Origin: Platerodrilus igneus
Lineage: Eukaryota; Arthropoda; Insecta; Coleoptera; Lycidae
DNA length: 64,000 nt
Direction of reading: 5' to 3'
Assembly (NCBI GenBank): GCA_036346225.1
Contig: JARFIW010000494.1
Location: 2,728,001-2,792,000 of the forward strand
Below are positions 10,255-22,112 of this stretch, piece by piece (the stretch's first letter is position 1; each line of letters begins with the position of its first letter). A program made the translations under genes and the position numbers. Under the pieces are notes generated by a model. That model saw only the letters and a list, made by a program, of their open reading frames with translations, was not told where the DNA came from and did not search any database.

Positions 10255-13200
10255 TTATGCTGGTTGTAGGATCGACAGTAATGTAATGGCATGCAGGTTT
10301 ACTGGTCCGTTGCTAATTTCTGCAAGCTTATTATACAGAGTGTTGCAGTTATGTATGTTTGTAGGGCGGGCAAATGGTAAGTAGTGGTAGTCACTTATTT
10401 CGCAGATACACTCTGTGTGTCGAACGCCTATATTTTTAAGGTGTTGAGGGGTGTAGCCATGTTGAGTTCTTATCCTACAAATTGTGACTATGTCTTTGCG
10501 AGTTAAGTTAGGTAGCTTTAGGAACCAAGGCCTCTTGGTTGGCTCTGTAATTATTTCTGCATATTTTTTGCCTTTGGTTTTTAAAGTATTCTTCCAGTTA
10601 TCCACTCATTTTTGACTGATAATACTTTGCCAGATTTGGTAAAATTCTCGATGTTCCATTTTTAAGTTGGCGGCAAAGGGTTTTGGTAAGCTTCTTAGCC
10701 CAGGGAGTCTGCTATTACATTTCCTTCTACTTTAGTGTGTCCTACGATCCACACTAGGGCAATTTTATAGCCTTTTGTGGTCAGGTCTGTGATTAAGGTT
10801 TTGATGGTTAGAGCTACGGCATTCCACTTTTAAAAGTTTCCCTTACCGGATATTTTAACTAGGGCACTTTTGGAGTCACTTACAATGGCGTAACCAGTGT
10901 CTTTTAGGTTAATTTCCTGGATGATCTCTGTAGCCCATTTAATAGCCTAAATTTCAGTTGTACATATGTTTAGTGGTGTTTCGATTTTGATAGCTGTCTT
11001 TATGTCTAGGTCTTCACTGAAGATTCCGACCCCTGTTTGCCATTTTTCTTTATTAAAGAAACCGTCCGTGGTTTTAAATCCACTTAAATCGGTTTTCAGG
11101 AAGTCTTAAAATGCTTTTTCATTGTTGTTGTGTTTTGACAGGTTGCTATCCAGTACTTCCAGATTTGTATATAATGATTCTATGTTGTTGACAAAAAGGC
11201 TATTCCTTTCTTCTTTTCTGATTTTATTTTTGTACGTTGGAACTATGTCTATAGCCTCCAGAAGTGGAGTATTTGGTTTTTTTCACAGTATTTTGCGGTG
11301 TTGCACTGGTGGTAAAGAGCAATTGCTTGTTTTTCCAGGGAGTTGTTTCCCAACTGAACCATTTTGTTATTATTTTGGCTGCCATGAAAGTCCACCTGTG
11401 TTCCAGGTCGGTTTCTGCACACCCTGATAAAAGTTAATCGTAGTTGATTTTATAACTCCTATAGTAATGCGTAATGCTTGATATTGATGTGTTTTTACTA
11501 TCTGTATAGTTGATTTTGCATATGTCAGCATGAATATCGTGCCATAATCTATGTGAGATCTTACCATAGCTTTGTATATGTTCAGTAGGCATGCCGGATC
11601 AGCTCCCTACCAGGTTTTTCTTACGGCTCTCATAATATTGAGGCCATTTTGCAGTTTAGCTGCGATGTGTGTGATATTTTCCTTCCACCTCATATGCTCA
11701 TCAAAGATTGTGCAGAGGTATTTGAAGTGTGTAGTCTTCTGTATAGGTTGTCCTTTCAGGTAAACGTTTGGTAGATTTTTTCGGATTCTTCCTTTGGAAA
11801 AAATAATGAATTTAGTTTTTTCCATTGAGATTGTTAGCTGTATGTCATCTAAAAGTTTATCGAGTTTTCCCAGAGCTGAATTCATGTTTTGAGCGGTGTC
11901 TTCTAGGTTTGTTGTTGAGCGAATTACAACTAGATCGTCTGCATATTGTAAACCTTTAGTGTTCTCGTCTGCAATTTTCAATATATCTTCTGTGTACAGG
12001 TTGAACGGGATAGGGCTTAGTGTAGATCCTTGGGGTAGGCCGCGGTTAGCCTTTTGTGGTCCTAAAAGTTGACTGGTATGTTTGTCTCTAAGGTATAATT
12101 TACTGTTGAGTAGTATTTCTTGAATAAATTACACAATGCTTTTTGGAATTTTCATGTCTATAAACGAGTTTAGTAATTTATGTATATTGACGCTATCGTA
12201 TGCTGCTTTGATGTCTACAAACGTTGCGATAGTGTGTTTTCCAACTGCAAAACCATTGTATGTATATATAGCGACATAAATCGTAAGCAGTCGGATGTCC
12301 TCCTTTTACTTCGAAATCCCATGGTGAGATCGTCTAGTAATCGGGTTAACTCTATATGCCCTTCTAGCTTGATTTTAGCCATGGATTCCAGAGTTTTACA
12401 TACACATGACCGAAGGGCTATTGGTTTATAGCTATCGGCTTCGTTGGGGTCTTTGCCAGGTTTGATGAAGGTTAGTATTATACTTTCTTTCCATTTTATT
12501 GGTATTGGTGCGCCTTTTAAAAATTTGTTGTAAAGTTGACTTCGCAGTTTTTGACCATTCGTTGGTAGATGTTTCAGCATGTGATATGTCACCCCATCTA
12601 GGACTGGGGTAGTCTCACTTTTGGTTTTCAGGACTATTTCTAGTTCCTCTGGTTGTATTTGTTTCCAGTGTGCGTCTGTTTCTGTTGAGATGTGTGATAC
12701 CCATGTTTTTTGGAGCATTGGCTTGCCTTTGGTAAGTTAATGTAGGATTTCTTGTTTCAGATTGTTATTCAGGGGTATGTCATTAATCGCCATATTGATG
12801 TTATTGTTTTTGAAGATTGTTTTCCATACTTTGCTTGCAAGGGTATATCTGTTTAGGTTTTCACAGAAATGTTTGTAGGATTTTTTTTTCTCTTTTTCTA
12901 GGAGTCGTCTGCACTTGGCTGCTTCTTGTTTGTCACTTACAAAGAAATCGACGGAGAAGTCATTGGTCATTTTCTGAAATTTGACCCTTTTGTTTAATGC
13001 ATCTCTACATTCATCCTCCCACCAGATTGTTTGACTTATTTTGGTCTTGTATTTATGTGTCCCAAAATTTTTCTTTGGTATGTTTAGGTCTGCGGCTTTC
13101 TTTATTATGTTTATTAGCTGCTCGTACGTAGAAGCATTTTTTTTTTATTTGGGTTTCTATGAATGAGCTGTATTTTTTCCAATCGCTTTTAGTTGTGTTC

Positions 13201-13889
13201 CAGGCAAAGTTCGGTTCGTGAGGGAGCTTAGTTTTGGCATTATTGTCTATATATTTTCAAAGGATTGGGTAGTGGTCACTGTTTCCTGGGTCTCGTAAAA
13301 CTTTCCATGTCAGTTGTAATGCGAGTTGTGGGGAGCATGTTGTGAGATCTGGTGCGCTTTTGTTGGTTCCAGGTGCGGTTAATCTAGTAGGTGTCCCGTA
13401 ATTTAAAAAGTTAAAGTTTGCGTCCTCTAATGCTTGTATAACTTCTATTCCATTTCTGTTTGTTTTCCCTGATCCCCAAGCGGGGTGGTGTGCGTTACAA
13501 TCTCCGAATATGATGAAAGGTTGCTTGAGTTTCAAAATGTGATTCCAAAATCGGGTGCTCATCTTGGAGTCTAGTGGCACGTATATATTCATAACTGTGA
13601 CAGCACCTAGTTCTTTTATAATATATTGGATTTTTGTGTCTAATCTCGGTATTTGCATTTGTATTTCCGTTGACGGTATTCCTGGTTTAAGTAGGGTGGC
13701 TACACCTCCTTTTCCATCGTCTGTATCTTTTCTGTGGGAGTTGTAGTAAGTAAGGTATTTTAAACTAAAATTCTTTTTTTGCCATGTTTCCTGAAACAGT
13801 ATTAATTGTGGTTGCTGTTAGTGTTTGAGTATTTTAATGTTTTTCTTGTTTGCGTTACCGCTTTGTATGTCGCACTGGAGGAATTTCAT
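10255..13889 (-). pseudogene. I-clade ORF2: endonuclease, reverse transcriptase, RNase H
   Basis: Starts at ATG 13889 (MKFLQCDIQSGNANKKN). The endonuclease covers about 13890-13257, with ILFQETW, GDCNAHHPAWGSG and NSDHYPIL, i.e. the E, D-N and D-H active-site boxes. Between 12970 and 12737 lies the linker. The RT runs from 12718 (PVLDGVTYHMLKHLP, GFRSKRRTSDCL) through a frameshift to FVDIKAAYDSV, GLPQGSTLSPIPF and GLQYADDLVV (YADD near 11935). The thumb follows to about 11370. RNase H lies at about 11060-10650, with GFKTTDGFFN, SDSKSALVKI and VEGNVIADS. The C-terminal tail 10605-10255 reads TICRIRTQHGYTPQHLKN. Frameshifts or stops occur near 13815, 13250, 12725, 12215, 11600 and within RNase H. 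The role would be target-primed reverse transcription at a nicked chromosomal site. Confidence 0.8.
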
Positions 13890-14053
13890 AAAACTTTTAT
13901 CTTATTTATTAGTTATTAATATTACAGTTCTGTGACTAAATTTATGAGTATATATTGTTGTTGTTATTAATATTATTATTTCTAGGGTTTTGTTTAGTTT
14001 TTTTTTAAATTCTAGAGGTTGTTTATTTATTATTATTATTATTTTTGGTTTAT

Positions 14054-15571
14054 TTAGAAGTATTTAGTGGGTGATTCTTGGTTTTGTGTTGCGTTGGTTT
14101 CTTGGTTTTCTTTTTCATTAGTTAAGCTTTTGACATTTTCGTGGCTATCTATTGGCTCTCTAGTAGTTGATTTTATTTGAGATAGGTCGATTGACTCGAT
14201 TTCATTTAAAATTGAGATCATTAGTTGTTTATCGTCAAGTGTGATATAATGTTGATTTACACCTGAAGGATCCTGTTGATGCATTTTTGGTTTTGGTTTT
14301 TCCATAGGCTACGTATATCGCCTCTGGGCTAGGAAATAGGGTTGCGTTTATTAGACATACCTTGTGGGCTGCGTAGTCTATGTGTAATGGTGACAAAGGA
14401 TGCGTTTTCCTTTTCTTTGTTAGTGAATGCTAGTACGAATATTCTCTGTTGTTATTGTTGTTGTTAGCATATTGGTTTCGTTGTTGTATTGTAATCTCTT
14501 CACACATGGAGTTAATCTTATTTTTAAGAGCAGGATAGTCTCTTGAATCTCTAGCTGTTGGCTTAGTGCCATCGATTTTTTGTTTCGCTTTATAGTAGGA
14601 ATAGTTCTCAAAAGTTATAATTTCTTTCATTTGTTGTTGTTCTTTGTATTCTGGGCAGTTTCTGTTATTAGCTTCGTGTTGATTGGTGCAGTAGTGGCAT
14701 TGCGGGTGTTTTGCTGTGCATTCCTTTCCCTCATGCTCTCCGCCATATCTCACGCACTGAGTTTTTGCGCTTCTGCAATGGTTTTTACCATGGCCATATC
14801 TCAGTCATTTATGGCAAATTATTGGAGGTGGCGTATATGAAACCATTTCAATTTTGTTGTAGTATATTTGTATTCTGCGCGTTATAACTTTTCCCTTAAG
14901 TGTGAAGAGAACTGTTGTTGTAGGTTTGTATGTAATGTCTCCATTTTCGTTGATCTCTCTCTTTACGAATCTTCTGGCGGCGATGACTTTATGTTTTGCC
15001 TTTGCCTGAAATACTAAACCTTCTTCCGATATTACTTCATATATTCCTCGTCCGATTCCTTTGCATGTTAGCATATTTGTTGGTATAAAGGTCTTGAACC
15101 CATTTAGTTGCATGACTTCGTTTTTCATGAAGTTGTTTGCGTCCGTTACTGATCTGAATTCTATTGACACGCGCTTTAGGCCTTGCTTTTTAATTTTTCT
15201 GGCTTACTTCAACTGAGGCTTTTGTTGGGATGATATTTTTCTAGGTTCTGATCGTCTGAAGCCGATTTCATCATAACGATGTAGGGGCCAAGGTCCGTTG
15301 TGTTGTACGTTATGTTTTGCATTTCATGGATGTTGTGTGGTTGTGTGTTTTTGATTTTTGTGCTCAAAGTCGGCAGTATGTGCGAGAATTTAGAAATTTC
15401 TTTGTCTGTTGCTGTTTCGTGGGTATCCAAGCCATCGTGTTGCAGCACTTCTAAATCTCCGTAATGGTATGTGTCGTTATCTAGCATTTCCCTGTCTGAT
15501 GTTTGTGTCGGTACATAGGTTGGTAAGTTGCATTTGGAGGAGGGATACCTCTCCCCCGGGTGGATGTTCAT
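14054..15571 (-). pseudogene. I-clade ORF1 (Gag-like RNA-binding protein)
   Basis: Starts at ATG 15571 (MNIHPGERYPSSK) and runs through three frames to a stop at 14054. The N-terminal 120 codons are unstructured. The central part (15170-14805) carries SIEFRSVTDANNFM and NGFKTFIPTN, an RRM-like fold typical of I-group ORF1. It is followed in shifted frames by CCHC-type knuckles, including LRYGHGKNHC, then VRYGGEHEGKEC and CHYCTNQHEANNRNCPEY at about 14800-14640. The C-terminal segment (14305-14054) is Glu/Gln/Asn-rich. It would coat element RNA. Two or three frameshifts break it. The stop is about 165 bp before the ORF2 start, a typical spacing for two-ORF elements. Confidence 0.75.
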
Positions 15572-15906
15572 GTGCTATGCAAAAGCGTGCTAAAATTTCT
15601 TAGGCATAGGGTGCAAAGGGTACAGGGGATGAGCGGGTAAGTAAGCTATTGAGCAAAACTATTATTACCACCGTTTACTATTGATTATGTTGTTGAAGTC
15701 CTTGTAGAAATGCACTAGTTCACTTGTTTAATTACACCGAAAGGAGCACACCGAGGAGCAAACCTTAAAATCAGATTGGGGTTCGCATTCAGTTCTCAAT
15801 TTGGGTTATGTTAAATCGAGTTTTTAATATGTATACTATAGTAGTTATTATTATATTTGCAATACTATACACTATATCTGGTAGTATAGGAATGGTTATT
15901 GTATTA

Positions 15907-15942
15907 AATTAATTAATTAATTAATTAATTAATTAATTAATT
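15907..15942. repeat. (TTAA)n tetranucleotide microsatellite
   Basis: About nine perfect copies of AATT/TTAA with no interruption. It lies in AT-rich DNA to the right of the I-clade 5' end. Confidence 0.95.
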
Positions 15943-16583
15943 GTCAAGTTTGAGGTTATATAAAATAAATAGTTAGTTATAATATTACTTTAGTTGTTAT
16001 TATGAGTTTAACAGCACTATTACTACACTATTTTTCAACATAAATAGATGTTACACAAAATTTTCACCACTTAAGAGTTAATTTTTGTGAAATAAAAACT
16101 AAGGATATACGTCGTCACCAATTTTTTTTTCTCAATCATAATTTAATAATTTGCCAGTAATAATGCTACTGAACAAAACAACTAATAACTGTAAGAAGGA
16201 GAACTATGCTAAAACCGTAATATAATTAGTATTTTAAACACTGACTTAAAAAATGGAATACCTGTAACATCAACATCAATTCTTTGAATTTCGTAATAAA
16301 CAACAATACCATTAGATTAGCTTCAAGATAGTGATGGGCTTCCCAAACAAAACAAGTAGAATAGAGGTTAGGTTGTTTATACTTCTTCATTCATAGGCGT
16401 AGACACACAAAGGCTAAATATATTTTCATGATACTGCAGCGCCTCTATGCGCTACTGAATATACGCGCAATTTAGTTCCCATTCTTCCCTATCTAACGGA
16501 AGATCTACTCTTATTTATCTATCAGCTAGACGAAGCGGGTCATTACTTTGTAGTTGTACCTTCGGAGTAAGTACGAGTTTCGG
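15943..16583. other. Non-coding stretch
   Basis: No reading frame or RNA gene recognised. Slightly less AT-rich sequence at about 16385-16590 shows no tRNA-like box pair or inverted ends that I can see. Confidence 0.4.
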
Positions 16584-16993
16584 CTAATAAAACTTATTTC
16601 TAACATCTTGCAGTAATGCCTTATCAGTTAACGAAAGTTCGAGGCTAAGTTCTTGATCGTTTGTTGCAGATGTCGTATTCAAATTTATAAACAACCGCAG
16701 AAATGCTTTTGCATCGGATGCAATTTTATCACACTTTTCATACATATATTGTTTGCTTGCTGCATCTGACTTCCCAACTGGAGGGCTAACCTGTACAATA
16801 CGCTGGTTTTTTGTATTGTAACTACAGCTTTATGCAGCAGATCTGCCATACTTTGTAGACTGTGCAAAAATGTCTAATTTACGAGATGTAGTGCACATTT
16901 CTTAGTGACCCCATCATTGTCTTCTATGAAATGTGCAATGTCTGCCAATCTCTTGTCGCAAAAACTAATTTTGACCTCTCCAGGTTTGAACAT
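16584..16993 (-). pseudogene. Fragment of a protein with fibre/tail-like repeats, two frames
   Basis: From ATG 16993 the minus strand reads MFKPGEVKISFCDKRLADIA then EDNDGVTKK. In the next frame it continues SRKLDIFAQSTKYGRSAA, then KNQRIVQVSPPVGKSDAASK and QYMYEKCDKIASDAKAF, ending at 16584. Two copies of a motif can be aligned: K-R-L/I-x-x-x-x-x-P/F-x-x-x-x-D-A/G-x-x-K. The pattern (R-hydrophobic, P, DA.TK.Y) is that of phage/virus-type fibre or tail repeats, which I also recall in arthropod proteins of mobile or viral origin. No family can be named safely. One stop and one frameshift break it. It abuts the 5' junction of the R1-clade element at about 17060, so that insertion may have cut the gene off from sequence now right of 20.1 kb. 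Confidence 0.4.
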
Positions 16994-17059
16994 TATGGTG
17001 CTTTTTTAAGTCACAAGGTCGTTGCAATCTTTTGGGTCCGACACATTGACAACTCGTTT

Positions 17060-20000
17060 TAGCTGCAACAAAAAATCGCGCTCAGTAATATAAAGAAAAC
17101 AAATGGCGAATACACGGAAGGTTTTAAAACCACAGCGGAATATTTACTAGAGAAATTTTTCCCATCGGATAATCCCGAGGAGGATGAAGGGTCGCACGAT
17201 TTAGTACGTCGGGAAGCTGCAGAGGCGCAAGGAACAGGTGCCGATAAGGCAATCCTAGTTCACGAGGTCGTCAGGGCTTTTAGGAGGATGAACCCTAAGA
17301 AGGCACCGGGGCATGATGGAATCACTTCAGACGCAGCTCTGGAGGCGTGCCTGTTAGCCCCGTGTGTCTTTGTCGGGTTGTTTAATCTTTGTTTAGAAAG
17401 GGGAGTTTTTCCGCGTTGCTGGAAAATCCAGAACGTGAAATTTATACCTAAACCTAAAAAGGCAGATGCGTCAGATCCGGGCAGCTATCGTCCAATTAGC
17501 TTGCTACCGGTGCTGGGAAAAGTTTTAGATCGCGTTATGACTACGCGTGTTGAGCACCTAGTGCGAGACAGCGGCGGTTTTAATAACCGACAGTTTGGTT
17601 TCGTGGAGGCCATTTCGACTATCGACGCGTTAGAGTTCCTTGTCGGGGAAATTAAGCAGGCGAGAGATGCTAAAGAGTACTGTGTCGTTATTGCTTTGGA
17701 CATTTCAGGAGCATTTGATGCTGCCTGGTGGCCATTAATCGTTTGCGAGTTAGATCGTAGGGGTTGTCCGCGAAACTTGATGTCTTTGGTCAAGAGTTAT
17801 TTCTAGGGGCGATTGGCACAAGTTGAAATTCCGGGTGAAGTTTTGTCGCGTGAGGTAGAAAGGGGATGCCCGCAGGGGTCATGTTCTGGTCCCACATTTT
17901 GGAAGTTGTTGTATGAGAGCATCTTTAGAGTCAAGTTGCCCGCAGGATGCTCAATCGTTGGGTTTGCGGATGACACGCTTTTAGTTGTAATATCGACATT
18001 GTTAATGGATATGCGCACAAAACCGAACGAGGCGCTTATGAAATTACACGAATGGTCGCAGGCGGTAAAATTAAAATTTAACACGGCAAAGTCAGAGGCG
18101 CTTTATTTCGGCACGAAACCAGGACAGAGACCTCCTAGGCTAGAGCTAGGAGGGGAGAAAATCCTGTTTAAAGATTGTATTACCTACCTCGGCGTCAAGA
18201 TCGACGATAAATTAAATTGGAAAGCGCACGTACAATACGTTAAAAGTAAGGGCGGCGAAATATCAAATAGATTGATGGCGGCGGCTAAAATAAAGTGGGG
18301 TTTCAGGGGCGAATCGCTGAGGACGGTCTATGCCGGAGCAATTGAACCGGCAATGCTGTACGCAGCATCCGTATGGGCGGAAGGTTGTAAAGTCCGAGAG
18401 ATGCGTCAATTAACGAACGTGCAACGTATAACCGCGGTAAAGGCTGTTCTGGTGATCAGTAGGACTCTCTCTATCGAATATGTCGTTAGGGAGATTAGAG
18501 ATAGGAGACTTATAGATATAGGGAAAGGGCGCGAAATTATCGAAGATATTAATCTTGGTAATAGAGACGTTGCAAGAAAGATCGTGGTATCAGAGTTGGG
18601 GCACCCGGCCGATATTAGAGGAATCGAGTATTTACAAAGGTTCGGTCTAACCAACAGCGACCGCTGCGAATGCGGTGAGGGTTCGGAAAGCGCAGAGCAC
18701 GTGCTCTTCGACTGCCCGCTTGAGGCGGAAAATCGAGGGTTGGCTAATAGCAAACTAGCTATCCTAGGTCTGGCATGGCCAAAGAACCTAGAGGAAGTCG
18801 GGGAAGTGGTTAACCAGAAGGCGTTCTGGACAGCCTTAAAAGAATTCGCGGGAAGGGTCGCGAGATTGGACAATGACAACCGCGTGTAAAATACGGTGGG
18901 GTTGGTGGGAGGATTGGAAAATTTTAGATTGACCTGGCGTGAGTAAGGATACGAGCATAGATATAACCAAAAGCTGATATAAAAAAATAAAAAAAAAAAA
19001 ATTAAAAAAAAAATAACATGATAATTATACCCAAATGTCCAATATGCACGAGAAACCCCACACACCATTAATACAGTCACTGCCTATCTTCATAATTATG
19101 TGCGGATATTCGGGAAATCGGGAATAAATAATAACAAATAAACAATAACAAATAAATCAGAAACCCTCATTAAATTAAATCAATAAAATAAACAAGGATA
19201 ATAAAACAGAGCGCAACCGCGCATCCCCCCCAGGACTTGAAAGTGAAGTGATAGTGATAGTGATTGTGATCCCCCCCAAGAGAATTTAGTGCATACCCAC
19301 CAGGACTTTAACAGTGCACCCCCATCTTCCCCTTAGAAGTAAGTTACAGTTAGATGTAGGCAGACGACCAGATCTTCGGATGCCGGAGAATTTTATTATC
19401 GAGGTAAGACTTAAATTGTGGCGGCTGTACTCGCAAAAGCATTGATTTACATTAATTAGTAGTTTTTGAAATAATTTAACAAGCACGTTTTGTGCGTAAT
19501 GGCGCTAGCCGACATAATGCTTGTGCGAGTGCACCTGATAAATAGGGTGATGATTTTGCTATTTTGTGCACTGCTTTATGCTTAACGCCTATTAGACATT
19601 TATTTATGTATTTATATAATTATATTTATTTATATTTTATATTTACACTTTATATTTATTAGCATGTATTGCAGTATTTTGTGGCATATTTGTTTTGTTT
19701 GACGTTCTGTCGCCATTTTGGTTGCAGTATATATTTGGAAAGGAAGAGTAAATTGTGAAGATTGTAATGATAATATAAATCAGTTAGGGAATGATAGGGA
19801 AAGCTAGGGATGGATTTAAATTAGTTAGCTAGATTTGGATAGTTTTAAGACGAGCCTTCAGGTCGCACTGGTAAGCAGAGCCAGCGTCTGCTATCCGGTA
19901 TTACGAATCCCTCCCCCTCTCATTTTTGCTTGTGTCTTGTTGATCGGGTACACTCCAAAGTCAGCGCTAGAGATACCATTATTTCCAACCCTGTTTTTAG

Positions 20001-20130
20001 TTTTTGTTTTTAGTTTTTGTTTCAGTTTGTCAGATTTTTAGGTTTGTTAGATTGTTAGAGTTTGTTAGGTATCCTAGATTTTTAGGTTTGTTAGATTTTT
20101 ATTTAGTTTTTTGTTTAGGGTGAATTAACT
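17060..20130 (+). mobile_element. R1-clade non-LTR retrotransposon, 5'-truncated, with long 3' UTR
   Basis: The coding part starts abruptly at 17063, inside the linker before RT, and ends with TAA at 18889. It is followed by an A-rich run at about 18980-19015 and a G/T-rich 3' region with repeated TTTTTAGGTTTGTTAGATT units near 20040-20100. The right limit is placed where minus-strand coding of the DUF8207-like gene begins (20137); the A-rich tract at about 19015 is an alternative end. The coding part is visibly richer in G+C than its surroundings, which fits a different history. 5' truncation is the usual result of incomplete target-primed reverse transcription. Confidence 0.7.
17063..18889 (+). 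pseudogene. R1-clade ORF2 (reverse transcriptase), one in-frame stop
   Basis: Open from 17063 (no native start) to 18889 except for TAG at 17804-17806, which is in the same frame (SYF then stop then GRLAQVEIPG, where a coding residue precedes the GR of the palm motif). Landmarks: KKAPGHDGIT, SYRPISLLPVLGKVLD, QFGFVEAISTIDAL, ALDISGAFDAAWWP, GCPQGSCSGPTFWKLL and the catalytic box VGFADDTLL (about 17960-17985). The thumb contains YLGVKIDDKLNW. The C-terminus has a CCHC-type finger, CECGEGSESAEHVLFDC, typical of R1/TRAS/SART/Waldo proteins, and there is no RNase H. It would copy element RNA at its target. Apart from the stop it is remarkably intact, so it is the best preserved RT in the window outside the LTR elements. 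Confidence 0.85.
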
Positions 20131-20136
20131 ATGAAG

Positions 20137-21071
20137 TTAGAATGAATTAGAAGCACGATTATTTTTCGCGTTTAAACCCAATGTAGTACCTCCGGGTGGA
20201 GAATTGGGGACGTGGCCGCAAGTATAGCGGCCCTTATTCAAATTATAATGTATGTCGTACCCTTCACCATCTGAGGTTATAATAAAACCACGTCCAAAAG
20301 GACCTCGTTGTAAATCTACATCTTTACGCTCCGGACGTCCAAAGCGGTCAACAGGTATTTTGACAATGAAGACAATTTTTGGTAAAATTAGTTTATTATA
20401 CCTTCTTCTTTTAATTCCTCGAATGGAAATCATTTCGTTCCTGTTCTCAGCGCTTGTGGTACCTGCCTGGTACGATGCGTTCAGTAATTTTAGTCGATTA
20501 ATTAATTCGTAAATATTGTTCCAATAGACATACCGAACACGGATTGTATTTAATTTTTTATAAAACTTGTTACGAAATCCTGTACCCCTTTTCTTCTTTA
20601 ATGAACTTTTCTGAAATTCGGTCGCATGTTTGAATACATATTTCTCAAACTTCTTGTTGATTTTCGGAAATGCTGCTAAATCTTTGAACGGTATCTTGTA
20701 TTTTGCATTTTGCATTTCATTATATCCAAAGAATTTGGTAAATCATGGAGTAGATTAAAATCACCGTCTCCGTGGTTGATATTTCTGAAGGTTAGCAGAT
20801 TGTATAAACCTATTGTACCATAGTACATCATTGTATTTAAGGCTATGTCACTGTTTTCCAGATCAATCTTCAACACACTTTCTCTCAATCTCCATTCACC
20901 AGTCTCGGTGTTAGATCTTACTCCATAAAGTAACTTGTCGATTTTATCTGCTTAGTAAATATGAAACGGCTCTTTTGGAATATGTCGCTTAATTTTCTTC
21001 AAAAGCATCCCTTGCTTTCAACTCCCTGTTTTATCGATAGTTTCTCGGCAAGACCTTTTAAATGGGATGCG
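20137..21071 (-). pseudogene. DUF8207-like gene, C-terminal part
   Basis: Read on the minus strand from the errantivirus junction at 21071: DKLLYGVRSNTETGEWRL (about 20950-20895), then ESVLKIDLENSD, MMYYGTIGLYNLLTFRN, and after a frameshift (20715-20137) FRNKFYKKLNTI, VRYVYWNNIYELINRLKLL and NASYQAGTTSAENRNEMISI. The order (D-K-x-Y-G-x-R, a TxGLY-L-L segment, then Y-x-Y-W-x-x-x-x-E-L-x-x-R-L-x-L-L) matches, from memory, the arthropod family catalogued as DUF8207, which is repetitive in many genomes and probably of mobile or viral origin. The last 70 residues (KIPVDRFGRPERKD, GPFGRGFIITSDGEGYDI) are unusual and unplaced. Its N-terminal part lies at 25385-25565, on the far side of the LTR element. 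Function is unknown. Confidence 0.5.
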
Positions 21072-21614
21072 AGTTACGTTTCGGGACTTGGGAGCGGTGT
21101 TTTTAAAAACTACTTCCAAAACTTCGTAACCATTTATTTGATTTATACAGATGTTAAAATGGAATTTTGACAATTTTGTTTAAAAATACTCTAAGTTGAA
21201 AAATAATTACTAATTGAACTATTATAAGTAGCCTCAGCAAACTGCAATGTTAAAGCTGAAATACCTTGACTGGCTGACTGGTCTTGGGGCTCCCGGGGTA
21301 TTTATATTGTCCCTGCCCCTCACATGTCTGTGGGAATTTGCACAGCTCTTGTCTGCTTATTTCTTAATACTATTCGTAATATATTGTAACAATCTTACTT
21401 TCTAGGTAATCGCGGTATCTTAACCGTCTGTGACCTGCCACCTGCAGTATCACTATCGTCTGGAATACAATGTATTGCATTCGTTTTCATAACTGTTAAA
21501 AACCTTTAAATATTTATCCTTGAATTGCATTGTTGTACTTAACTTAATAATTTCTTAACGATTTCTAATAACTTCTATTTTATAATTCATATAAAGATTG
21601 GGGGATACATAACT
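21072..21614 (-). repeat. 3' LTR of the errantivirus-like element, with about 170 bp extra
   Basis: 21257-21614 aligns with 25023-25384 (shared phrases GACTGGTCTTGGGGCTCCCG, CACATGTCTGTGGGAA, TATCACTATCGTCTGGAATA). The LTR tip AGTTACGTTTCGGG is found at 21072-21085 instead of directly next to it, leaving about 170 bp (21086-21254) not present in the other LTR. That is either an insertion in this LTR or a loss from the other one. Confidence 0.8.
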
Positions 21615-22112
21615 GGGGCTCTATCGTGTATTTTTGCTCGGTTTGACTATTTTGAAATTTAATGGGAATTTGGCCGTGTTTTGTTCTCAATAAACGGTTT
21701 TTTATATCAATGTTGGCTCCTAGTTTTCTTAGAAGGTGCACTCCTATTAGTCCGTCGTATTTGAGGTTAAATTTAAAAATACAAAGTTTGTGTTTCATCT
21801 TTGCATTGAATGTTCTTGGTAAGGGTATAATAGCTACAAATTGGTGTAGGGTCGTTTGATGGGCTGTTTTATTTTAAAAGGTTTTCTTTCTACATAATCT
21901 AAATAATGTTTCATTGCGGTTCGGGGGCTAATTAGGGTTTTCGAGGATCCGGTATCGATTAATAGTTTAAGTTCAGCATGGGGTATTTCTATGTACGGTA
22001 GTACTAGGTGATTAATATTATTTAAATTTATTAGGTTTGGTCGTTTATAAATCGGTCTATCTGAAAATTTGAGCACGCGTTTTCTTCGTCGTCCTCCTCG
22101 TAGTGTTCGCAT
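21580..22112 (-). pseudogene. Errantivirus-like aspartic protease
   Basis: Minus-strand frame from about 22060 with LKLLIDTGSSKTLISPR, containing the D-T-G active site of retropepsins. After a frameshift near 21835 it continues KYDGLIGVHLLRKLGANIDI and LLRTKHGQIPI, the flap-to-C-terminal part usual in gypsy/17.6-type Pol proteins. The frame then runs into the LTR at 21614, so the reading frame that should continue into RT is cut by a deletion precisely at or near the LTR. The protease would process Gag and Pol. Confidence 0.7.

Larger units (their letters stand above)
9990..15650 (-). mobile_element. I-clade non-LTR retrotransposon, near full length
   Basis: A continuous minus-strand element with ORF1 (15571-14054) and ORF2 (13889-10255) in the expected order: Gag-like with CCHC knuckles, AP endonuclease, RT, RNase H, C-terminal tail. 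The presence of RNase H and the style of the Gag (VSIEFRSVTDANNF, NGFKTFIP) point to the I group rather than R1, CR1 or RTE. Ends are approximate: the 3' end is set near the plus-strand T-rich run at about 9990-10010, and the 5' end in the untranslated stretch right of ORF1. No target duplication was identified. It carries a moderate number of stops and frameshifts, so it is probably inactive. Confidence 0.75.

Noticed and set aside
18406..19080. 224-codon minus-strand frame
   Set aside because: It is the antisense shadow of the R1-clade RT, Ser/Leu/Phe-rich as expected for the complement of a coding strand.
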